Below are positions 33,008 to 38,131 of a stretch of 38,131 bases of DNA, piece after piece. Every line of letters starts with the position of its first letter. The first letter of the stretch is position 1. The notes beneath the pieces were generated by a model. The model had not been told where the DNA came from. It ran no database searches and saw nothing but the letters and a program-made list of their open reading frames with translations. The stretch is from contig NZ_JABFMU010000057.1 of NCBI RefSeq assembly GCF_013359695.1, positions 1-38,131 on the forward strand, written 5' to 3'. The position numbers were made by a program, and so were the translations under genes. Source of the stretch: Pseudomonas sp. C2B4. Lineage in GTDB: Bacteria; Pseudomonadota; Gammaproteobacteria; Pseudomonadales; Pseudomonadaceae.

Positions 33008-34129
33008 TTAACCGGCCATGCTCTGTTGCAGTTGCGCACCAAAGGCGCAGACCACTTCGTCCTGACCTTTACGGCCAACAATTTGCAGGCCGACTTTCAG
33101 CCCGCCGCAATCGAGTTCCACCGGCACCGTCAGGGCCGGATGGCCACTGAGGTTGAAAGGACGCACCAGCGGGGTCATACCGGCCACGGTCTTGCTACCG
33201 GCGCGGGCTTCGCTGAGGGTCGGCGGCAGGCTCGGCAAGGTCGGCAGTAAAAGCACTGCGAAGTCTTCCAGCGCCGCATCCACCTGTTGGGTGAAACGGG
33301 CGCGCACCGCTTCGGCCTCGGCCAGTTCTTCACGGGTGGTGCGACTGGCCGCCAGCAGGCGGGTTTCCACGTCGGCACCGATCAGGCCTTTGCCGGTCAG
33401 GTGACCGAACGCGGCCCAGTTTTCGAAATTGATCACGGTCAGCCCGGCAATGAAGGCCGCTTCAAACTCGCTCAATTGCAGGTGGCTGCGACGCCAGCCG
33501 GCACGGTCGGCGGCAGCACCGAGGCTGGCTTGCAGATGCGCATCGCAGGCCACGTCGAGAAAGCCGACTTTGGCGCCGTCAGCAGGCAGACCCTGCACGT
33601 TGAAGCCCGGGCAGATCACCTGCATGGCCGCGATCAGATCGTCCATGGTTTTGGCGAACGGGCCGACGCAGTCGAGGCTGGACTCCAGCGGATGGGCGCC
33701 AATGCGACTGACCCGGCCGTAGGTCGGCTTGAGCCCGGCAATGCCACAGCACGCCGCCGGCACCCGCACCGAACCACCGGTGTCGGTGCCGATGGCGATG
33801 TCCGCCAGGCCTGCCGCGACTGCCGAAGCCGAACCGCTGGAGGAACCGCCCGGCACCCGGTCAGGGGCTTGCGGGTTGATCGGCGTGCCGGTCCAGTCGT
33901 TGATACCGGTGACGCCAAACGCCAGTTCATGCAGGTTGGTCTTGCCGACGATCTGCCAGCCAGCCCCGAGAATCGCCTCGACTACCTCGGCGTTTTTTGT
34001 CGCCGCTGGCGCATCGGCGAAGGCGCGACTGCCCGAACGGGTCGGGTAGCCGGCGATGTCGATGGAGTCCTTGATGGCAACGCGTTTGCCGTTGCCGCCG
34101 AGGAGAAATTCGCTGATGAAGGTACTCAT
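33008..34129 (-). CDS. iacH: Amidase-signature hydrolase IacH
   Basis: This 373-residue amidase-signature protein has the catalytic Lys in GKRVAIKDSID near residue 17 and the Gly/Ser-rich core VPGGSSSGSASAVAAG. The nucleophile Ser lies in IGTDTGGSVRVPAACCG. It is shorter than most amidases of the family (450-500 residues) but retains the whole Ser-cisSer-Lys set. In iac clusters, IacH is required or helpful for the later ring-opening or amide-cleavage step. It overlaps iacI by ATGA with GGAG eight bases upstream of its ATG. Confidence 0.88.
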   Translation of the reverse strand: MSTFISEFLLGGNGKRVAIKDSIDIAGYPTRSGSRAFADAPAATKNAEVVEAILGAGWQIVGKTNLHELAFGVTGINDWTGTPINPQAPDRVPGGSSSGSASAVAAGLADIAIGTDTGGSVRVPAACCGIAGLKPTYGRVSRIGAHPLESSLDCVGPFAKTMDDLIAAMQVICPGFNVQGLPADGAKVGFLDVACDAHLQASLGAAADRAGWRRSHLQLSEFEAAFIAGLTVINFENWAAFGHLTGKGLIGADVETRLLAASRTTREELAEAEAVRARFTQQVDAALEDFAVLLLPTLPSLPPTLSEARAGSKTVAGMTPLVRPFNLSGHPALTVPVELDCGGLKVGLQIVGRKGQDEVVCAFGAQLQQSMAG

Positions 34130-34611
34130 GCACTCAGCTCCTGCTTTGATAAATGAGAGCTGAACAAGCGTTGCGTGCGGAAATGCGCGATCAGCCAGGT
34201 GCCGTCAACGCAGCGGAAATCGATGTTCAGGCGGGTGCCGAACAGTTCGCTGCGGCCATCGGCGTAGGTGGAAATCTGCTGCATGATCCACTGCCCCTGC
34301 GCTGTCCCGCCGTCGACCTGGATCGACTCGCTGGTGAGGTAGTGCAGGTTCAGCTGGAAGTGATCCGACGGCGGCAGGTAACCGCCGACAAACGCCGCCA
34401 CGGCCTCGCGCCCACGATGTTGACCGAAGGTCTGCGCGGTCTCGCGACCCACGCCTTCCCAGATCGCATCGACGCAGAACAGCTCGGCCAGTTCGCTGAC
34501 GTGGGTCGGCGCCCTGGGCACGTCGCACAGGTCCATGTAGCGCGCCATGAGTCGGCGCACCGCACTTTCCCCTTCGAGCGTCGCCAGACGCTGGAGCAAG
34601 GCCTCATTCAT
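34126..34611 (-). CDS. iacI: SnoaL/NTF2-like protein IacI
   Basis: This 161-residue SnoaL/NTF2-like fold protein has the helical N terminus ALLQRLATLEGESAVRRLMA and strands ending QWIMQQISTYADG and GTWLIAHFRTQRLFSSHLSK. Such domains often form small hydrolases, isomerases or binding proteins. Its position between iacB and iacH matches IacI of known IAA clusters. It starts four bases after the iacB stop and overlaps iacH. Confidence 0.85.
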   Translation of the reverse strand: MNEALLQRLATLEGESAVRRLMARYMDLCDVPRAPTHVSELAELFCVDAIWEGVGRETAQTFGQHRGREAVAAFVGGYLPPSDHFQLNLHYLTSESIQVDGGTAQGQWIMQQISTYADGRSELFGTRLNIDFRCVDGTWLIAHFRTQRLFSSHLSKQELSA

Positions 34612-34614
34612 GGC

Positions 34615-34986
34615 TTACACCTTGGCCGCATCTGGGATGGTCAGCGGACGGCCGATGCGCGCTTCGACCTTGGCGTAGCGCCACAGGCTGTATTCGTTCA
34701 CCGGCGTGGTGCGGAACAGGTTGCAGGCGTCGATCACCGTCTGGTGGCAGTCGACGTCGGCCATGATGTACACGGTCCAGGGCGAGGTGGTGGACGGGCC
34801 GACCATCAGGCGGTCGTCATCCATCGCGCCGAGTACGGTGATGCCAGGCATCGCGCCGAGGTCGGCCATCATTTTGCTGAAGCCCTTCCACACGCTCAGG
34901 CCTTCGCCGGTGGGCAGGTCGAAAAAGTTCTGGGTGATGCCGATGCAGAAGACGACGCGCAGTGGTTCTTGAGTGGCTTGCGACAT
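34615..34986 (-). CDS. iacB: IacB-like protein of the IAA pathway
   Basis: This 123-residue soluble protein has no recognised catalytic motif. It reads like a small alpha/beta dimeric barrel (VVFCIGITQNFFDLPTGEGL at the start, WTVYIMADVDCHQTVIDACN in the middle, then SLWRYAKVEARI). Size, position directly after iacA, and the surrounding order match IacB, a conserved cluster member. Its exact role is less certain than that of the other components. It is 31 bases downstream of iacA. Confidence 0.8.
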   Translation of the reverse strand: MSQATQEPLRVVFCIGITQNFFDLPTGEGLSVWKGFSKMMADLGAMPGITVLGAMDDDRLMVGPSTTSPWTVYIMADVDCHQTVIDACNLFRTTPVNEYSLWRYAKVEARIGRPLTIPDAAKV

Positions 34987-35017
34987 GAAGTAGATACCTT
35001 GAAAAAGTGACAGGAAT

Positions 35018-36181
35018 TCAGATGTAGCCAGGGAACGGCGGTACGCCGAGGAACACCGAGCCTGCGCCGTCGTACAGCCCTTCGCTGAGGAAGGCGTGCT
35101 GGGTCACTACCATCGAGTCGCGCAGGTAGCGTTGCAGCGGGTGGCGCAGGTAGATGGCGGTGGTCCCGGCCAGGCTGTAGGCGCTCTGCACCACGGCGGC
35201 ACCGGCCTGGGACACGTGGATCGCGGACAGGCGCAGCAGGCTGGTCTGCTCCGGCGTCACCGGATTGCCGGCGAGAATCGAGTTCCACACCTGTTCGGTG
35301 GCGTTGTAGAAGAAGCCACGGGCGGCGGCGAGCTTGGCTTCGGCCTTGGCGATTTCGATGCGAACGTAGGCGCGGTCAGACAGTTTTGGCGCGCCGGTGA
35401 TGCCACCGCCGTTGGCCATGCGGCTGACTTCGTCGATGGCGGCACGCGCCAGGCCCAGGTTGACCACGGCCAGCACTTGCGCGGCATAGGCAATCGACGG
35501 GTAGCGGAACAGCGGCTCGTCGATGGTGGCCGCGCCGCCGCGGATGAAGGTCCAGCGCTCGTCGATGCGTTTGTCGGTGACGCGCAGGTCGTGGCTACCG
35601 GTGCCCTTGAGGCCGACCACGTCCCAGTTCTCGACGATGTCCACCTGATCCGGGCGGAACACCGCCGTGCGCGGCTTGCCGCCCGCAGCGCCGATGCCGA
35701 CACCGAGCAGGTCGGCGCCTTTGCAGCCGCTGGCAAATTTCCAGGTGCCGTTGACCTGCCAGCCACCCTCGACCGCTTCGGCCGGTTGCAGCGGAAACAG
35801 ACCGCCGGCGAACACCAGGTCAGGGCTGTCGGCGTAGATTTCGGCCAGGGTTTCTGGCGGCAACGCGGCAAGATAAACGCCGGCGCTACCAAAACTGGCG
35901 ACCCAGCCGGCCGAGCCGTCGGCTTCGGAGATGCGCTCGATCATTTGCAGAAACTTTGCCGGTGCCAGGGCGTCGCCGCCGTAGCATTTGGGCGTGGCGG
36001 CGCGGTAGATGCCCACCTGCTTGAAGCGCTCGATCATGTCCCGAGGCACATGGGAGACGCTGTCGAATTCATTGCGACGTTGGCGCACTTCATCCAGCAC
36101 TTGCTGGAATGCCTGGCTATCGACGACAGGCTCGTCAACGCCGATCAGGGCGTCTTGTTGCGCGACCGCTGAACGCAGCAT
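35018..36181 (-). CDS. iacA: Flavin-dependent indole-3-acetate monooxygenase IacA
   Basis: This 387-residue protein has the acyl-CoA dehydrogenase/HpaB-HsaA-type two-component monooxygenase fold. Recognisable parts are DEVRQRRNEFDSVSHVPRDM near the N terminus, GSAGWVASFGSAGVYL near residue 93, GGWQVNGTWKFASGCKGAD in the middle, and a C-terminal helix bundle. IacA hydroxylates the indole ring of IAA using reduced flavin supplied by IacG, the first pathway step. It is the first gene of the minus-strand operon, with GGAG upstream of its ATG. The C-terminal GVPPFPGYI is intact. Confidence 0.92.
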   Translation of the reverse strand: MLRSAVAQQDALIGVDEPVVDSQAFQQVLDEVRQRRNEFDSVSHVPRDMIERFKQVGIYRAATPKCYGGDALAPAKFLQMIERISEADGSAGWVASFGSAGVYLAALPPETLAEIYADSPDLVFAGGLFPLQPAEAVEGGWQVNGTWKFASGCKGADLLGVGIGAAGGKPRTAVFRPDQVDIVENWDVVGLKGTGSHDLRVTDKRIDERWTFIRGGAATIDEPLFRYPSIAYAAQVLAVVNLGLARAAIDEVSRMANGGGITGAPKLSDRAYVRIEIAKAEAKLAAARGFFYNATEQVWNSILAGNPVTPEQTSLLRLSAIHVSQAGAAVVQSAYSLAGTTAIYLRHPLQRYLRDSMVVTQHAFLSEGLYDGAGSVFLGVPPFPGYI

Positions 36182-36234
36182 GGGCTTTCTCCGTTTTGCT
36201 TATTGTTAGGTGGGGCGATACCGCACCGCTGCCC

Positions 36235-36338
36235 TCTGTAGGAGCGAGCTTGCTCGCGATGGTGGTCCAGGCACCGCGGGCAATCAGGCAGCCCGCGTCA
36301 TCGTTAACGTCCATCGCGAGCAAGCTCGCTCCTACAGG
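36235..36338. repeat. REP pair (BIME) in the iacA upstream region
   Basis: Inverted REPs, CTGTAGGAGCGAGCTTGCTC and its complement, enclose a spacer with GGTCCAGGCACCGCGG. The pair lies 54 bases before the iacA start, between the gene and the rest of the divergent promoter region. BIMEs usually sit between gene ends rather than in promoter DNA. Confidence 0.9.
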
Positions 36339-36536
36339 GATCGGCGTCACCCTTGCATTGAGGTCCAGTGTAAAAACCGCATCCCGACGCCACTATTGGT
36401 GCGTGCAGCCCCCCGACTAAAGAAAACCCCTAGTTCGCCCCCGGTTACCTCTGAGCGCATCCCCGGGCGCGAGCCGGTATAAAACGTCATACTTCCGGTT
36501 AACCGGTCACAATCCCCTGCCGCCAAGGGCTGCCCG
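36339..36536. promoter_or_regulatory. Divergent promoter region of iacA and the sensor kinase
   Basis: The 36182-36536 gap contains the REP pair at its left and about 200 bases of likely control DNA at its right. A perfect 12-bp palindrome, CCGGTTAACCGG, lies at 36495-36506, 31 bases before the kinase ATG. CCTAGT at 36429-36434 resembles the palindrome in the response-regulator promoter (27169-27180). I cannot assign -35/-10 boxes with confidence. Confidence 0.4.
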
Positions 36537-38027
36537 ATGTACTTGCCTGAACAGAACGACTTTTTCACGCTGATCGAAGCCATGCCGCTGTGCATCATTC
36601 TTCACGATGCCCACAGCAAGGAGATCCTCTGGGCCAACGCCGCCGCCCTGGCGGCGCTGGGTTTTACCCTGGAAGAGCTGACCCCGCTCAAAGCCCCGGA
36701 CATGACCCGCGATGCGCCCAAGTACCGGCGGTCGGTGGGCTTGCGCTGGCTCGAAGGCGCCGCGCGCACCGGCCAGCGCGCCATCGAATGGTGTTATCGC
36801 TCCAAGCAAGGGGTGGAGATTCTTTCCGAGGCCGTCGCGACACTGGTGCATCTGCAAGGTCGCGATGTGCTGATGGTGCAGTTCCGCGACATTTCCAAGG
36901 AAGACAAGGTCAAGCGCGACCTCAAGCGCTTCGAAAGCCGACTGAAGGCCTTCATGCAGGACCTGGCCGAAGGCGTGGCGGTGCTGGGCCCCGACGGTGA
37001 GATAGGGTTTATCAGCGACTCCGGCGCGCATTTGCTCAACAGCACCGTGCATGAACTGATCGGCAAGAACTTCCTCGACTGGTGCGACGACGATTCGCGC
37101 CAGCGCCTGTTGCAACAACTGTCCAACGACACGCCCGAACATGCGCCCTTTGGCGTGCATTACCACCTGCAACGACGGGACGGGGAATGGCGCTGGCATG
37201 AAGCAACGTGCCGCTACATCGAGATTGAAGACGACCTGGTGGGGCATCTGCTGCTGTTTCGCGACGTCACTGAACAAGTGCGCGCCGAAGACGCCCGGCG
37301 GGTCAGCGAGCAAAAAATCGAATACCTGGCGCGCTACAACGCCATGGGCGAAATGGCCGTGGCCATTGCCCACGAACTGAGCCAGCCGCTGGCCGCCACC
37401 CGCAACTTCATCGAAGGCGCGTTGATTCGCCTGGGCAACGCAGCCGACACCGACCAAGGCGTCGCCTGGGGTTTGCAGAACGCCGTGCGGCAGATTGAGC
37501 ACGCCTCGGTGATCATCAAGAGCGTGCGCGATTACGTCGTGAAACTGGAACAGTCCGAAGAGCTGATCGACCTCAACGAATTGCTGCGCGAAACCCGCTA
37601 CTTCATCAGCCTGCGCGCCGACCCGAGCCTGATACAGGTCGACATCGTTCCTTCCACCGAGCCGCTGCGGGTGAGCTGCGAGAAAGTGTTGATCGGCCAG
37701 GTAATCCTCAACCTGGCGTTCAATGCCATCGAAGAAATGACCGACCTGCCCCTTGAACGCCGCGTGCTGCGCATCCAGGCCAGCCGCGACGGCGATGTGG
37801 CGCTGGTGCGGATCGAAGACCGTGGACGCGGGATCCAGGCCGAGGCGCAGGAGAAACTGTTCGATGGGTTCTTCTCGTCCAAGGTCAGCGGGAACGGGAT
37901 TGGCCTGGCGTTGTGCAAGAACATCATTGGCCGGCACCGGGGGGATATCTGGGCGCAGAACCTGGAGCCTTGTGGGGCGGTTTTCAGTTTTTCGCTTCCC
38001 TTGGCGGGCTCACCAAGTCGTTTGTAG
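36537..38027 (+). CDS. Soluble PAS-PAS sensor histidine kinase (FixL-like; IacS candidate)
   Basis: This 496-residue kinase lacks transmembrane segments, so it is probably cytoplasmic. It has two PAS domains (residues about 10-120, and 133-248 with GPDGEIGFISDSGAHLLNST), each ending in a FRD(I/V)(S/T) strand. The phosphoacceptor H279 in AVAIAHELSQPLAA is of the FixL type, and the ATPase domain has NLAFNAIEEM and GNGIGLALCKNI. FixL-like kinases pair with FixJ/LuxR-type regulators such as that at 27297-27938. Transcribed divergently from iacA, it probably senses IAA or a metabolite, or redox state, to control the cluster. No haem-binding His is evident. Confidence 0.9.
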   Translation: MYLPEQNDFFTLIEAMPLCIILHDAHSKEILWANAAALAALGFTLEELTPLKAPDMTRDAPKYRRSVGLRWLEGAARTGQRAIEWCYRSKQGVEILSEAVATLVHLQGRDVLMVQFRDISKEDKVKRDLKRFESRLKAFMQDLAEGVAVLGPDGEIGFISDSGAHLLNSTVHELIGKNFLDWCDDDSRQRLLQQLSNDTPEHAPFGVHYHLQRRDGEWRWHEATCRYIEIEDDLVGHLLLFRDVTEQVRAEDARRVSEQKIEYLARYNAMGEMAVAIAHELSQPLAATRNFIEGALIRLGNAADTDQGVAWGLQNAVRQIEHASVIIKSVRDYVVKLEQSEELIDLNELLRETRYFISLRADPSLIQVDIVPSTEPLRVSCEKVLIGQVILNLAFNAIEEMTDLPLERRVLRIQASRDGDVALVRIEDRGRGIQAEAQEKLFDGFFSSKVSGNGIGLALCKNIIGRHRGDIWAQNLEPCGAVFSFSLPLAGSPSRL

Positions 38028-38039
38028 GAGCGGGATGGT

Positions 38040-38131
38040 GTACATATCCGTTTCTTCGGTAACGGCTACTTATGGTTCCGCCCTTACGGCGGGTCACTTG
38101 GAAGAGCCCCAAGTAACCAAGGGCTCTTGCC
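38040..38131 (+). repeat. Dispersed Pseudomonas repeat, right copy, running off the window
   Basis: Positions 38040-38091 are an inverted match of 1-52 (46 of 52 identical). The repeat continues with an eight-base hairpin, AAGAGCCC (38102-38109) and GGGCTCTT (38121-38128), then reaches the window end. A half REP (TGTAGGAGCGGGATGG) abuts it at 38023. It is not a credible protein-coding region. Confidence 0.75.

Noticed and set aside
31674..33011. 445-codon plus-strand open frame
   Set aside because: It is antisense to iacC, whose Rieske ligands are clear. The frame has no domain and is a result of high GC at codon position three.
36507..37937. 476-codon minus-strand open frame
   Set aside because: It is antisense to the PAS histidine kinase and reads as low-complexity Gln/His/Val sequence.

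Overview
The window looks like a chromosomal segment of a fluorescent-group Pseudomonas. It has high-GC coding with strong third-position G/C, many REP/BIME palindromes with the core GAGCGAGCCTGCTCGCGA, a DUF2790 protein, and Pseudomonas-type catabolic clusters. No rRNA, tRNA, CRISPR array, transposase or phage gene was seen. The two ends of the window carry inverted copies of one dispersed repeat (1-52 and 38040-38091, 46 of 52 positions identical).

Region 1 (1-1346) holds a tandem REP repeat and a secreted alpha/beta hydrolase. Region 2 (1347-9664, minus strand) is a tightly coupled seven-gene operon of visibly lower GC and without REPs. It encodes an FAD amine/amino-acid oxidase, a PrmC-like N-methyltransferase with an NPPY motif, an alpha-oxoamine synthase, and PapB-, PapA- and PapC-type enzymes, then an MFS exporter. 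PapABC make 4-aminophenylpyruvate from chorismate, so the operon looks like a small natural-product pathway built on an N-methylated 4-aminophenyl unit, without NRPS or PKS. The exporter start is disrupted by a ten-base homopolymer; nine bases would restore a coupled start codon. About 780 bp of AT-rich DNA lies upstream.

Region 3 (10448-15506) carries a DUF2790 protein, a heavy-metal type two-component system and a large MscS-family channel.

Region 4 (15690-26013) appears to be one amine or amino-alcohol utilisation regulon: a FeaB-like aldehyde dehydrogenase with a cytochrome c, an outer-membrane barrel, a chemoreceptor, and an operon of permease, class-III PLP enzyme of the phospho-lyase type and APH-fold kinase. 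Three promoters in it share an almost identical element (two TGGCA half-sites exactly 21 bp apart, then a -10-like hexamer about 37 bp further on). This is the pattern expected for an AraC-family activator, and a FeaR-like one is encoded at 28227-29147.

Region 5 (26535-38027) is an indole-3-acetic acid catabolic (iac) cluster in the order iacA-B-I-H-C-D-E-F and, after the AraC and response-regulator genes, iacG. It is bracketed by a FixJ/LuxR-type response regulator and a PAS-PAS histidine kinase, and no MarR-type iacR is seen. Its expected end product is catechol, whose degradation genes are not in the window.

All similarity statements come from reading the translated sequences; no database search was run.
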